Source: Clostridiales bacterium Firm_07
GTDB taxonomy: Bacteria; Bacillota; Clostridia; Oscillospirales; CAG-272
Assembly (NCBI GenBank): GCA_001604005.1
Contig: LVAM01000010.1
Span: 21,244-85,243, forward strand
DNA length: 64,000 nt
Direction of reading: 5' to 3'
Under the pieces are notes generated by a model. It searched no databases and was not told the origin of the DNA. It saw only the letters and a list, made by a program, of their open reading frames with translations. A program made the position numbers and the translations under genes. Position 1 is the first letter of the stretch. Every line of letters begins with the position of its first letter. Positions 44,154-53,141 of this stretch are shown piece by piece.

Positions 44154-46403
44154 ATGATCAAACTGACCGAGCACGGCGTGTTTCTGCAAAACGGCAAACT
44201 GACCTCGCGCGCCGAGGTCGCGCCCGACGAGGCGCGCAAAGGGACGATCGCGTATTCGATCCTTGCCGCGCACAACCGCTCCGGCGACGACAAAAAACTG
44301 AACATTTCCTTTGACGCGATGCTCTCGCACGATATTACATACGTCGGCATCATTCAAACCGCGCGCGCAAGCGGCCTTCGTGAATTTCCGATCCCCTACG
44401 CGATGACCAACTGCCACAACTCGCTTTGCGCGGTGGGCGGCACCATCAACGAGGACGACCACCTTTTCGGGCTCTCCGCCGCAAAAAAATACGGCGGCAT
44501 TTACGTGCCCGCCAATCAGAGCGTGATCCACTCGTTTGGGCGCGAAGAAATGGCAAAATGCGGCGCGATGATCCTCGGCTCCGATAGCCACACGCGCTAT
44601 GGGGCGCTCGGCACGATGGCGGTGGGCGAGGGCGGACCGGAACTCGTCAAACAACTGCTGAAAAACACGTATGACATCCCCGCGCCCGAGGTGGTGCTGG
44701 TGTATCTCACAGGCAAGCCGCGCCGCGGCGTGGGCCCGCACGACGTCGCCATCGCGCTGGTGGGCGCGACCTTCGGCACGGGCTTTCTCAAAAACCGCGT
44801 GCTGGAATTTACCGGCCCGGGGCTCTCCTCGCTGCCGATGGATTTCCGCAACGGCATTGACGTGATGACCACCGAGACCACCTGCCTCTCCTCGATCTGG
44901 GAAACCGACGCGACCGTGGCGGCGTATTATAAAACGCACGGTCGCCCCGGCGATTACCGCAAACTTGCCCCCGCGCCCGTGGCGTATTACGACCGCGCGG
45001 TGGAGATCGACCTCTCGACCGTGGAGCCGATGATCGCGCTTCCTTTCCACCCCTCGCGCGCCTTTACCATTCGCGATTTCACCGCGCGCTCCCGCGAACT
45101 TCTCTCCGAAGTGGAGGGAGAGGCACGGGAGAAATTCGGCAAAAAAGCCTCGCTTGATCTCGTTTCCAAAATCCTGCCCGACGGGCGCGTGCGCGCCGAT
45201 CAGGGCATCATCGCGGGGTGTGCCGGCGGTATGTTCGACAATATCGACGAGGCGGCGTCGATCCTGCGCGGCGGCGACATCGGCAACGACGCGTTTTCGC
45301 TCTCGGTCTATCCCACAAGCGTGCCCGTGTCGCTGGAACTGACGCGCATCGGCGCCATTGCCGACCTGCTCCTTGCCGGCGCCGTCATCAAGCCCTCTTT
45401 CTGCGGTCCCTGCTTCGGCGCGGGCGACGTTCCCGCAAACAACGGGCTCTCGCTCCGTCACACCACGCGCAACTTCCCCAACCGCGAAGGCTCCAAGCCC
45501 GCCGAGGGACAGCTTTCGGGCGTGGCGCTGATGGACGCGCGCAGCATCGCCGCCACCGCGAAAAACGGCGGCGTCATCACCCCCGCCACCGACGTGGCGT
45601 ACGAACACACGCCGCATACTTATCATTATGACCGCTCGGTTTACGAAAAGCGCGTCTATTTCGGTTTCGGCAAGGCAAAACCCGAGGAAAAACTCATCTT
45701 CGGTCCCAACATTACCGACTGGCCGAAAATGTACCCGCTTGCCGACCATATGCTGCTTTCTCTTGCCGCGGTGATCCGCGATCCGGTGACCACCACCGAC
45801 GAGCTGATCCCCTCCGGCGAAACTTCCTCGTATCGCTCCAACCCTCTCCGCCTTTCGGAGTTCGCGCTCTCCCGCCGCTGTCCCGACTACGTGGGCAACG
45901 CCAAAGCGGTGGCACGCGAGGAGGCGGCGCGGCGCGCGGGCGAGATCGGGGAACATATCCGCTTTGCCCTCTCGCGCGTGGGCGACGCCGACGCGCTCGC
46001 TCCCTTGACGCAGTTCGGCTCCGCGGTGTTTGCCAACCGCCCCGGCGACGGCTCGGCGCGTGAGCAGGCCGCCTCCTGCCAAAAAGTACTGGGCGGATTT
46101 GCCAATATCTGCTATGAGTTTGCCACCAAACGCTATCGCTCAAACTGCATCAACTGGGGCATTCTGCCCTTCACGCTTCCCGAAGGCGCGCTCTTCCCCT
46201 TTGAAGTGGGCGACTTTGTCTTTGTGCCCGACGTACGCAAAAAAATCGCGGCGGGCGATGAGGATTTCGCCGCGACCGTTATCGGAAAAGACGGAAAACT
46301 GACGCCGATCACCTTGCAAATCAAAGGACTGACAAGCGATGAAAAAACCATCATTCTGCTCGGCTGTCTGATGAACTATTACGCCGCCAAAAATCAGTCT
46401 TAA
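44154..46403 (+). CDS. Aconitase-family hydratase
   Basis: A 749-residue iron-sulfur hydro-lyase. Early motifs include GSDSHTRYGALGTMAVGEGG. The cluster ligand region shows a Cys in GCAGGMFDNI and the CGPC pair in FCGPCFGAGDVPANNG. The final swivel domain has YRSNCINWGILPF with the substrate-side Arg/Ser pattern. Pairing with isocitrate dehydrogenase implies conversion of citrate to isocitrate, feeding 2-oxoglutarate and glutamate synthesis. This 750-residue form is distinct from the roughly 900-residue AcnA and may be annotated only as hydratase. GGAGG precedes the ATG. Confidence 0.87.
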   Translation: MIKLTEHGVFLQNGKLTSRAEVAPDEARKGTIAYSILAAHNRSGDDKKLNISFDAMLSHDITYVGIIQTARASGLREFPIPYAMTNCHNSLCAVGGTINEDDHLFGLSAAKKYGGIYVPANQSVIHSFGREEMAKCGAMILGSDSHTRYGALGTMAVGEGGPELVKQLLKNTYDIPAPEVVLVYLTGKPRRGVGPHDVAIALVGATFGTGFLKNRVLEFTGPGLSSLPMDFRNGIDVMTTETTCLSSIWETDATVAAYYKTHGRPGDYRKLAPAPVAYYDRAVEIDLSTVEPMIALPFHPSRAFTIRDFTARSRELLSEVEGEAREKFGKKASLDLVSKILPDGRVRADQGIIAGCAGGMFDNIDEAASILRGGDIGNDAFSLSVYPTSVPVSLELTRIGAIADLLLAGAVIKPSFCGPCFGAGDVPANNGLSLRHTTRNFPNREGSKPAEGQLSGVALMDARSIAATAKNGGVITPATDVAYEHTPHTYHYDRSVYEKRVYFGFGKAKPEEKLIFGPNITDWPKMYPLADHMLLSLAAVIRDPVTTTDELIPSGETSSYRSNPLRLSEFALSRRCPDYVGNAKAVAREEAARRAGEIGEHIRFALSRVGDADALAPLTQFGSAVFANRPGDGSAREQAASCQKVLGGFANICYEFATKRYRSNCINWGILPFTLPEGALFPFEVGDFVFVPDVRKKIAAGDEDFAATVIGKDGKLTPITLQIKGLTSDEKTIILLGCLMNYYAAKNQS

Positions 46404-46435
46404 CAACGTTTTTCCAAAATTCGGAGGTATTGAAG

Positions 46436-47653
46436 ATGGAAAAAATCAAAATGACAACGCCGCTTGTTGAAATGGACGGCGACGAAATGACGAGAGTCCT
46501 TTGGAAAATGATCAAGGACGAATTGCTTCTCCCTTTCGTTGATCTCAAAACCGAGTATTACGATCTGGGGCTTCCCGAACGCGAACGCACGCGCGATCAG
46601 GTGACGCTGGACGCGGCAAACGCCAACAAAAAATACGGCGTGGCGGTCAAATGCGCCACCATCACGCCCAACCGTCAGCGCGTGGAAGAATATCACCTCT
46701 CCGAGATGTGGAAAAGCCCCAACGGCACGATCCGCGCCATTCTCGACGGCACGGTGTTCCGCGCGCCGATCCTCATTGACTCGATCCGCCCCGTGGTGAA
46801 AAACTGGAAAAAGCCGATCACCATCGCGCGTCACGCGTACGGCGACGTTTATAAAGCGACCGAATATCGCGTGCCGACGTCGGGCAAAGCCGAACTGCTC
46901 TTTACCGACGAGAAGGGCGCGGAACTCTTCCGCGAGACCGTGTACGATTTCGAGTGCCCCGGCGTTCTGCAAGGCTCCTACAATAAAGATTCTTCGATCC
47001 GCTCTTTCGCGCACGCCTGCTTCAAGTACGCTCTCTCCACCAAACAGGATCTGTGGTTTGCCACCAAGGACACCATCTCCAAACAATACGATCAAACGTT
47101 CAAACTGATCTTTGCCGAGATTTTTGAAGCGGAGTACCGCGAAAAATTCGAGGCGGCGGGCATCACGTATTTCTACACCCTCATCGACGACGCCGTGGCG
47201 CGCGTGATCCGCAGTGAAGGCGGCTTTATCTGGGCGTGCAAAAACTATGACGGCGACGTGATGAGCGATATGGTCTCCACCGCGTTCGGCTCGCTGGCGA
47301 TGATGACCTCGGTGCTCGTTTCGCCCGACGGCAAATACGAATACGAAGCGGCGCACGGCACCGTGACGCGCCATTATTATCGCTATCTCAAAGGCGAGGA
47401 AACTTCCACCAACCCGATGGCAACCATCTTCGCTTGGTCGGGCGCGCTCCGCAAGCGCGGCGAAATCGACACCTTGCCCGATCTTGTGCGCTTTGCCGAC
47501 GAACTGGAAGGCGCGTGCATCGAAACGCTGAACGACGGCATTATGACGAAAGACCTTGTGGGCTTGGTCGAAGAAGACACCAAAACCACGGCTGTCAACT
47601 CGGCGACCTTCATCGCCGCCATCCGCGAGCGGCTCACCCGCCGGCTCGCTTGA
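46436..47653 (+). CDS. icd: NADP-dependent isocitrate dehydrogenase
   Basis: A 405-residue enzyme oxidising isocitrate to 2-oxoglutarate. It follows the eukaryote-like dimeric subfamily: VEMDGDEMTRVLW at the start, KCATITPNRQRV, NGTIRAILDGTVFR for substrate contacts, and EAAHGTVTRHYYR near residue 305 for the cofactor site. I chose ATG 46436 over TTG 46430 because GGAGG lies 8 bases before the ATG. It follows the aconitase-family gene by 32 bases and ends at a strong terminator, making a two-gene oxidative citrate branch. Confidence 0.96.
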   Translation: MEKIKMTTPLVEMDGDEMTRVLWKMIKDELLLPFVDLKTEYYDLGLPERERTRDQVTLDAANANKKYGVAVKCATITPNRQRVEEYHLSEMWKSPNGTIRAILDGTVFRAPILIDSIRPVVKNWKKPITIARHAYGDVYKATEYRVPTSGKAELLFTDEKGAELFRETVYDFECPGVLQGSYNKDSSIRSFAHACFKYALSTKQDLWFATKDTISKQYDQTFKLIFAEIFEAEYREKFEAAGITYFYTLIDDAVARVIRSEGGFIWACKNYDGDVMSDMVSTAFGSLAMMTSVLVSPDGKYEYEAAHGTVTRHYYRYLKGEETSTNPMATIFAWSGALRKRGEIDTLPDLVRFADELEGACIETLNDGIMTKDLVGLVEEDTKTTAVNSATFIAAIRERLTRRLA

Positions 47654-47660
47654 TGAAAAT

Positions 47661-47692
47661 AAAAACAGACCCCCATATGGGGGTCTGTTTTT
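47661..47692 (+). terminator. Terminator after icd
   Basis: A 16-bp inverted repeat (AAAAACAGACCCCCAT and its complement) with no unpaired bases at the centre and a T5 tail; it works in both directions. Confidence 0.9.
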
Positions 47693-47704
47693 GAGAAAAA
47701 TGGG

Positions 47705-48454
47705 TTATTCGTAATCGACGACATCCACCCAACGGCAAAGGAAGGCGCGCTCTTGCTCGTTTCCTTTCACCGATTGCGAAGCGGCGACAATGGGCATCCA
47801 CTTTTGCACATATTGCCGCGCGGTGTTGCTTTTTTTGCAGAAAAGATCCAGATATTTTTGGGCAAACGCCTCATCACCCGCAAGGCAGAAGATGAGGTAG
47901 GTGCGCGCGGCGTCGGCGGAAGCGTTGCCTTGTGTTGCGTGCGACCAATCCAGGATGTACGGTGTTCCCTCTTTTGTGATGATGATGTTGGAGGGGTTAA
48001 AATCGCCGTGGCAGAGTTTGTTGTGTTTGGGCATCGCGTCCAGCCTGGTGTGCAATTCATACCGTGTGGTGGCGTCAAATGCCGTCTGCGAAATCTTGCG
48101 ATTCATCTTATCTTTCAGTTTGGTAAGAAGCGGGCAGACTTTGCTGTGCACCGACAATTGCAGATCGACAAAAAGATTGAGATATTCATCCTCTTTTTCG
48201 GGGTGTTCCTCCATCATCTGCGCCAGTGTTTTGCCCTCGATATAGTCGCTTGCGATTGCCCACTTGCCGTCCACCGTCATCACTTCGCGGATCTTCGGGA
48301 TAGAGAGTCCCGTCTCCTCTACCCGCGCTTGATTGAGCGCCTCGTTGAGGATATCGGCTTTGGAATAATGCTCATCGAAAACCTTGACGGCAAGATCGCC
48401 GCTTTGGTATACGACCTTACTGTTGCGTTCGGCAATGATACGGTCAAATTTCAT
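47705..48454 (-). CDS. Aminoglycoside phosphotransferase-fold kinase
   Basis: A 249-residue protein with the APH/ChoK kinase fold. LCHGDFNPSNIII supplies the catalytic Asp and Asn, and ILDWSHATQG gives the metal-binding Asp. The N-terminal ATP-binding lobe shows VKVFDEHYSK with the likely Lys. The substrate cannot be told from sequence; metabolites such as choline, homoserine or sugars are as likely as an antibiotic. ATG 48452-48454 has AGGAGG 8 bases upstream. It follows adhE by 13 bases and may be co-transcribed. Confidence 0.82.
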   Translation of the reverse strand: MKFDRIIAERNSKVVYQSGDLAVKVFDEHYSKADILNEALNQARVEETGLSIPKIREVMTVDGKWAIASDYIEGKTLAQMMEEHPEKEDEYLNLFVDLQLSVHSKVCPLLTKLKDKMNRKISQTAFDATTRYELHTRLDAMPKHNKLCHGDFNPSNIIITKEGTPYILDWSHATQGNASADAARTYLIFCLAGDEAFAQKYLDLFCKKSNTARQYVQKWMPIVAASQSVKGNEQERAFLCRWVDVVDYE

Positions 48455-48467
48455 TTTCTCGTCCTCC

Positions 48468-51089
48468 TTAAACATTTTTCGGAGCGTTGCCGTAATAGGC
48501 GTTCAAATACATCTCTTTGATCTCGCTCATTAAAGGATAGCGCGGATTGGCGCCCGTGCACTGATCGTCAAAGGCTTGCTCGGTCATCGCGTCCAGGCGC
48601 GCGAGGAAATCCGCCTCGTCGGGGATATACTCACGAATAGTCGCCTTGATGCCGACGCGAGCTTTGAGTTCGTCGATGGCGCGGATCAAGTTGTTCACTT
48701 TTTCCGCGTCGTCGGCACCCGTGATGCCGAGATGTTCCGCCACCTCGGCGTAGCGCGCTTGGGTGTGCGGATAAGCGTATTGCGGAAATGTGCCCATTTT
48801 GGTCGGCACCTCGGCGGCATTAAAGCGAATGACCTCGTCGATCATCAGCGCATTGGCAACGCCGTGCGGCAAATGATGGAAGGCGCCGAGTTTATGTGCC
48901 ATCGAGTGGCAAACGCCGAGAAACGCGTTGGCAAACGCCATACCCGCCATGGTGGCGGCATTCGCCATTTTCTCGCGTGCTTCGGCATCGGCGGCGCCGT
49001 TGTCGTAAGCGCGAGGCAGATACTTAAAAATGGTTTTGAGAGCGCCGAGCGCCAAAGAATCGGTGTAATCGGTCGCCATCATGGAGGCATAGGCTTCCAG
49101 CGCGTGCGTCACCGCGTCAATACCCGAAGCGGCAGTCAACCCCTTGGGCGCGGTCATATGGAAATCGGCATCGATGATCGCCATCTTGGGCAGCAATTCA
49201 TAATCCGCCAGCGGATATTTCACTCCGCTTTTCTCGTCGGTAATCACAGCGAACGGCGTCACTTCCGAACCGGTTCCGGCAGAGGTGGGAATGGCAATGA
49301 AGTATGCTTTTTCGCCCATTTTGGGGAAGGTATAAATGCGCTTGCGGATGTCCATAAACCGCATTGCCATATCCATAAAATCGGCTTCCGGATGCTCATA
49401 CAGCACCCACATGATCTTGCCGGCATCCATCGCGGATCCGCCACCGAGCGCGATGATGACATCCGGTTCAAACGCCTGCATCTGGGCGGCACCCGCTTTG
49501 GCGCACGCCAATGTCGGATCAGGAGCGACATCAAAGAAGCAGGTATGCGCAATTCCCATAGCGTCCAATTTGTCCGTAATGGCTTTGGTCATCCCGCTGT
49601 GGTAAAGAAAACTGTCAGTCACGATAAACGCCCGCTTTTTGTGCATCACCTGTTTCAGTTCGTCCAAAGCAACGGGCAGGCAGCCTTTTTTCATATATAC
49701 TTTTTCGGGAGCGCGGAACCAGAGCATATTCTCTCTCCTTTCGGCTACGGTTTTGATGTTGAGCAGATGTTGGACTCCGACATTTTCGGAAACGCTGTTA
49801 CCGCCCCAAGAACCGCACCCCAAGGTGAGCGAAGGCGTCAGGCGGAAATTGTACAGATCGCCGATACCGCCCTGCGAGGACGGTGTGTTGACCAAAATGC
49901 GGCAGGTCTTCATCCGTGCGGCAAAAGCGTCCAGTTTGGCGCGTTCGGTCACGGCATTCAGATAAATGGAAGCCGTATGTCCGTATCCGCCGTCGGCAAC
50001 GAGGCGCTCAGCCTTGGCAAACGCTTCTTCTATATTCGCCGCGCGGTACATTGCCAGAACGGGAGAAAGTTTCTCGTGCGCAAATTCTTCGGAGAGTTCC
50101 ACACTCTCCACTTCGCCGATGAGAATCTTGGCGTTTTCCGGCACCGCAACGCCCGCAAGTGCGGCAATGGTATGTGCTTTTTGCCCCACGATCTTGGCGT
50201 TGAGCGCGCCGTTGATCAAAATCGTTTTGCGCACTTTCTCGGTCTCATCGGGCGAGAGAAAATAACAGCCGCGCGCGGCAAATTCGGCGCGCACCTTGTC
50301 ATATACCGCGTCCAGCACGATCACCGACTGTTCGGAAGCGCAGATCATGCCGTTGTCGAAAGTTTTGGAGTGAATAATCGAGTTGACGGCAAGCACCGTA
50401 TCGGCGCTCTCGTCAATGACGGCGGGTGTGTTGCCCGCCCCGACGCCCAGCGCGGGTTTTCCGCTGGAATATGCGGCGCGCACCATGCCGGGGCCGCCTG
50501 TGGCAAGAATCGTATCCGCCTCTTTCATCAAAAGATTGGTCATGTCCAGAGACGGTACATCAATCCACGAAATAATGTTTTCGGGCGCTCCCGCCGCCAC
50601 GGCCGCATCCAGCACGATTTTTGCCGCCGCGATGGTCGATTTTTTTGCCCTCGGGTGCGGGCTGATGATGATGGCGTTGCGTGTTTTCAGGGCAAGCAAC
50701 GTCTTGAAAATCGCCGTAGATGTCGGGTTGGTTGTGGGAATGACCGCCGCGATTACGCCGATCGGCTCCGCGATCTTCTTGTAGCCCGCCGCCGCGTCTT
50801 CCTCGATCACGCCGCAGGTTTTCGTATCACGATAGGCATTGTAGATATATTCGGCGGCAAAGTGATTTTTGATTGCTTTGTCTTCCGCAACGCCCATACC
50901 GGTCTCCTCGACCGCCATTTTGGCAAGCGGCAAGCGCGCCTCGTTCGCCGCCAAGGCGGCGGCGCGGAAAATGGCATCGACCGCCTCTTGCGTGAATGTG
51001 GCAAATTCCCGTTCCGCCGCACGTACGCGTGCAATCTCCGCTTCCAGTTTTTCCACACTATCAATCAAAACTCTTTCTTGCTCTTGCAT
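48468..51089 (-). CDS. adhE: Bifunctional acetaldehyde-CoA/alcohol dehydrogenase
   Basis: An 873-residue enzyme reducing acetyl-CoA to acetaldehyde and then ethanol, regenerating NAD. The N-terminal aldehyde dehydrogenase domain (about residues 1-430) has the catalytic Cys in FDNGMICASEQSV near 245. The C-terminal iron alcohol dehydrogenase domain has GGGSAMDAGK for NAD and the iron ligands within SGIDAVTHALEAY and GVCHSMAHKLGAFHHLPHG. AGAGGAGGTG precedes ATG 51087-51089. It forms spirosomes in other species. A redox-operator-like dyad overlaps its promoter. Confidence 0.98.
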   Translation of the reverse strand: MQEQERVLIDSVEKLEAEIARVRAAEREFATFTQEAVDAIFRAAALAANEARLPLAKMAVEETGMGVAEDKAIKNHFAAEYIYNAYRDTKTCGVIEEDAAAGYKKIAEPIGVIAAVIPTTNPTSTAIFKTLLALKTRNAIIISPHPRAKKSTIAAAKIVLDAAVAAGAPENIISWIDVPSLDMTNLLMKEADTILATGGPGMVRAAYSSGKPALGVGAGNTPAVIDESADTVLAVNSIIHSKTFDNGMICASEQSVIVLDAVYDKVRAEFAARGCYFLSPDETEKVRKTILINGALNAKIVGQKAHTIAALAGVAVPENAKILIGEVESVELSEEFAHEKLSPVLAMYRAANIEEAFAKAERLVADGGYGHTASIYLNAVTERAKLDAFAARMKTCRILVNTPSSQGGIGDLYNFRLTPSLTLGCGSWGGNSVSENVGVQHLLNIKTVAERRENMLWFRAPEKVYMKKGCLPVALDELKQVMHKKRAFIVTDSFLYHSGMTKAITDKLDAMGIAHTCFFDVAPDPTLACAKAGAAQMQAFEPDVIIALGGGSAMDAGKIMWVLYEHPEADFMDMAMRFMDIRKRIYTFPKMGEKAYFIAIPTSAGTGSEVTPFAVITDEKSGVKYPLADYELLPKMAIIDADFHMTAPKGLTAASGIDAVTHALEAYASMMATDYTDSLALGALKTIFKYLPRAYDNGAADAEAREKMANAATMAGMAFANAFLGVCHSMAHKLGAFHHLPHGVANALMIDEVIRFNAAEVPTKMGTFPQYAYPHTQARYAEVAEHLGITGADDAEKVNNLIRAIDELKARVGIKATIREYIPDEADFLARLDAMTEQAFDDQCTGANPRYPLMSEIKEMYLNAYYGNAPKNV

Positions 51090-51113
51090 AATTGCACCTC
51101 CTCTGAGTCTGTT

Positions 51114-51129
51114 TGATAATATTTTAACA
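51114..51129 (-). promoter_or_regulatory. Imperfect dyad over the adhE -10, possible Rex site
   Basis: TGTTAAAATATTATCA matches its own complement at 6 of 8 positions per arm and resembles Rex operators. The match is weak. Confidence 0.3.
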
Positions 51130-51149
51130 CACTGACCGCGCGTTGTAAA
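51121..51149 (-). promoter_or_regulatory. Promoter of adhE
   Basis: Minus-strand TTTACA (51144-51149) and TAAAAT (51121-51126), 17-bp spacer. Confidence 0.75.
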
Positions 51150-51230
51150 TAGGAATAAAAAAATTTTGGCGTTTTTTTGAAAAAAGAGCGCAAACATCGG
51201 AACAAATCAGATAAAATGCACGAGAGACTT

Positions 51231-51262
51231 GCAAAAAAGCAGCCGCGCGGCTGCTTTTTTGC
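51231..51262. terminator. Orphan bidirectional terminator-like hairpin in a divergent spacer
   Basis: A perfect 16-bp inverted repeat (GCAAAAAAGCAGCCGC and its complement) with T6 on both strands lies between the divergent adhE and PHP promoters, where no gene ends. Confidence 0.75.
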
Positions 51263-51281
51263 GCGGCGGCATCCTTTTTGC

Positions 51282-51311
51282 TTGACAGCCGCTTTGCGCA
51301 AGTGTTATAAT
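51282..51311 (+). promoter_or_regulatory. Promoter of the PHP-domain gene at 51345
   Basis: TTGACA (51282-51287) and TATAAT (51306-51311), 18-bp spacer. Confidence 0.88.
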
Positions 51312-51344
51312 GCAAGGTGAAAAATTCAAACAGCGGAGGTTTTT

Positions 51345-52397
51345 ATGAAACAATATCTTCTGCCCGAGGGCGGCAATTTTTACAAAGTCAATATGCACAG
51401 CCACACAACGCTGACCGACGGGCATATGACGCCGCAGGAAGTGAAAGACGCCTACAAGGCGCTGGGATATTCCGCCGTGGCTTTCACGGAGCACGAATTT
51501 CTCTTTGACGTTTCTTACTTGAACGACGAATCTTTCGTCGCCCTGCACGCATACGAATACGGCATTCGTCAAGCAGAGCATCCCGTCTTTCCCTTTTACG
51601 AGGGTAAGACCCATACGTCGGCGCACGGAGAGGCCGTACATATGAACCTTTACGCCAAAGATCCCAAAAATCTCAAAATGGTGTGTTTTAACCCCAACGC
51701 CCCCGAACTCGGCGCGTACGTCAAACGCCAGTTCAGCCCCAACACCTCGTATGTCGGAACGCCCGACTTTATCCGCAGTTTCGACGTGGAAAATCTCAAC
51801 ACCGTCATCAAGACCGCGAGAGAAAACGGTTTTCTCGTCATCTTCAACCACCCCGCGTGGTCGATGAACCGCTCCGAGCTCTATTGCAATCTCGAAGGGC
51901 TTTCGGGTATGGAGATCATCAACGGCGGCTCGGACCGCTCCTCTGACATTGACTGCCAACCTTATGTGTACGATCAGATGTCGCGCGCGGGGCGGCGCCT
52001 TATCTGCGTGGCGGGCGACGACAACCACAAGCCGCACCACATCGGCATCGCCTGGACGATGGTAAAAGCCCCCGCGCTCTCGTATGAAAACCTCATCGAC
52101 AACATCGAAAAAGGCAACTGTTACGCCTCAAACGGTCCCGAGATCACCGAACTGTTTGTGGAAAACGGACAACTGACGATAAAATGCAGCGACGCGCGCG
52201 GCATTTTCCTCTCCACGGCGGGACGCCGGAAAGACTATGCCCTGGCGCAAAGCGACGACGAGCCCGTGCGGGAGGCGACCTTTGCCCTCTCCCCCGAGGA
52301 CTTTATGTTCCGCGTAACGGTGCGCGATATGCGGGGCAATCACGCCTTTACGCGCTTCTATTATCTCGACGAACTGACCGAACAACCCGCAAAATAA
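51345..52397 (+). CDS. PHP-domain phosphoesterase-like protein
   Basis: A 350-residue cytoplasmic protein with PHP metal-site motifs in order: NMHSHTTLTDG (HxH), AFTEHEF, HAYEYG, IFNHPAW and AGDDNHKPHH. The last 80 residues form a beta-rich domain (ITIKCSDARGIFLS type). It resembles PHP phosphatases distantly related to histidinol phosphatase and RNase-like enzymes; the substrate is unknown. AGCGGAGG precedes the ATG. DUF1294 follows after 10 bases in the same transcript. Confidence 0.82.
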   Translation: MKQYLLPEGGNFYKVNMHSHTTLTDGHMTPQEVKDAYKALGYSAVAFTEHEFLFDVSYLNDESFVALHAYEYGIRQAEHPVFPFYEGKTHTSAHGEAVHMNLYAKDPKNLKMVCFNPNAPELGAYVKRQFSPNTSYVGTPDFIRSFDVENLNTVIKTARENGFLVIFNHPAWSMNRSELYCNLEGLSGMEIINGGSDRSSDIDCQPYVYDQMSRAGRRLICVAGDDNHKPHHIGIAWTMVKAPALSYENLIDNIEKGNCYASNGPEITELFVENGQLTIKCSDARGIFLSTAGRRKDYALAQSDDEPVREATFALSPEDFMFRVTVRDMRGNHAFTRFYYLDELTEQPAK

Positions 52398-52407
52398 GAG
52401 ACACAAA

Positions 52408-52683
52408 ATGAAAATCTTTTATTGGTATCCGATCGCCCTCGGCGCGCTCTCGCTTGTCACCTTTATCCTTTACGGTGCCGACAAAAGCAAGGCAAGGCGC
52501 GGCGCGTGGCGCATCAAGGAGCGCACGCTTCTGCTCTTCTCCTTTTTCGGCGGCGCCGTGGGCGGCTCGGCGGCGATGCTGTTTTTTCGCCATAAAACGC
52601 GCCACGCGCGTTTCGTCGCCGTCAATTTTCTCGGTCTTCTCTGGCAGATCGCGCTCGGCGTTTTCCTCTTTCTTCATTTCTGA
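52408..52683 (+). CDS. DUF1294 small membrane protein
   Basis: A 91-residue protein with hydrophobic segments at about residues 3-23, 41-59 and 69-90. The cytoplasmic loop YGADKSKARRGAWRIKERTLL followed by GGAVGGSAAMLFFRHKTRH is the DUF1294 signature. Function is unknown. There is no good ribosome binding site, so translation may depend on the PHP gene just upstream. Confidence 0.88.
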   Translation: MKIFYWYPIALGALSLVTFILYGADKSKARRGAWRIKERTLLLFSFFGGAVGGSAAMLFFRHKTRHARFVAVNFLGLLWQIALGVFLFLHF

Positions 52684-52685
52684 CA

Positions 52686-52715
52686 AAAAATGCGCCCGCT
52701 TTTCGCGGACGCATT
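52686..52715. terminator. Bidirectional terminator
   Basis: AATGCGcCCGC pairs with GCGGaCGCATT with A and T runs on the two sides; it separates the PHP-DUF1294 unit from the convergent small gene. Confidence 0.75.
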
Positions 52716-52721
52716 TTCATT

Positions 52722-53033
52722 TTATTGATCTTCCATCGCGTTCTTTTTGAGTTTGAGATCAAGCCAGGTGCAACCGAGCGCAAAGGCGTCGTGCAACCCG
52801 TTTTTCTGTGTGCTTTGTATGCACTTGTTGGGGTCTTTCGCGTCGACGATCTGCACTTGCACCACGTCCGGCACTTTCTCACCGCCCGCCTCTTTATAAG
52901 AGAGGATCTCCAAGATCAGCACGAAAGGATCGTAATTGAGATCTCCGTAAATGATCGTATCGTCCTCGCGCACAAGGGGTTTGCCCTGGTACGTTAAATA
53001 TTGACCGTCAACCGGTTTGCGTGTTTCCGCCAT
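52722..53033 (-). CDS. Hypothetical 103-residue protein
   Basis: I do not recognise this protein. It starts MAETRKPVDGQYLTYQGKPLVRE and appears to be a small beta-rich fold: short strands separated by acidic loops, with the segment NYDPFVLILEILSYKE in the middle and a basic end (LDLKLKKNAMEDQ). It has no signal or membrane segment. AAAGGTGG lies 8 bases before ATG 53031-53033, and it has its own strong promoter and terminator, so it is surely expressed as a single gene. Confidence 0.8.
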   Translation of the reverse strand: MAETRKPVDGQYLTYQGKPLVREDDTIIYGDLNYDPFVLILEILSYKEAGGEKVPDVVQVQIVDAKDPNKCIQSTQKNGLHDAFALGCTWLDLKLKKNAMEDQ

Positions 53034-53091
53034 ATCGGTTTCCACCTTTCCGTAAAATCGCGGCGCGCGCGGCGCCGATATCGTATTTTGT

Positions 53092-53120
53092 ATTATAGCA
53101 CGCCCGCGGCGAAAAGTCAA
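53092..53120 (-). promoter_or_regulatory. Promoter of the 103-residue protein gene
   Basis: Minus-strand TTGACT (53115-53120) and TATAAT (53092-53097), 17-bp spacer, located right after tmcAL. Confidence 0.85.
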
Positions 53121-53141
53121 TGCCAAACGCCAAAAAGTTGT

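Noticed and set aside
47705..48454. Antibiotic resistance by an aminoglycoside phosphotransferase
   Set aside because: Only the general kinase fold is visible; no resistance-specific residues or mobile context, so a metabolic kinase is as likely.
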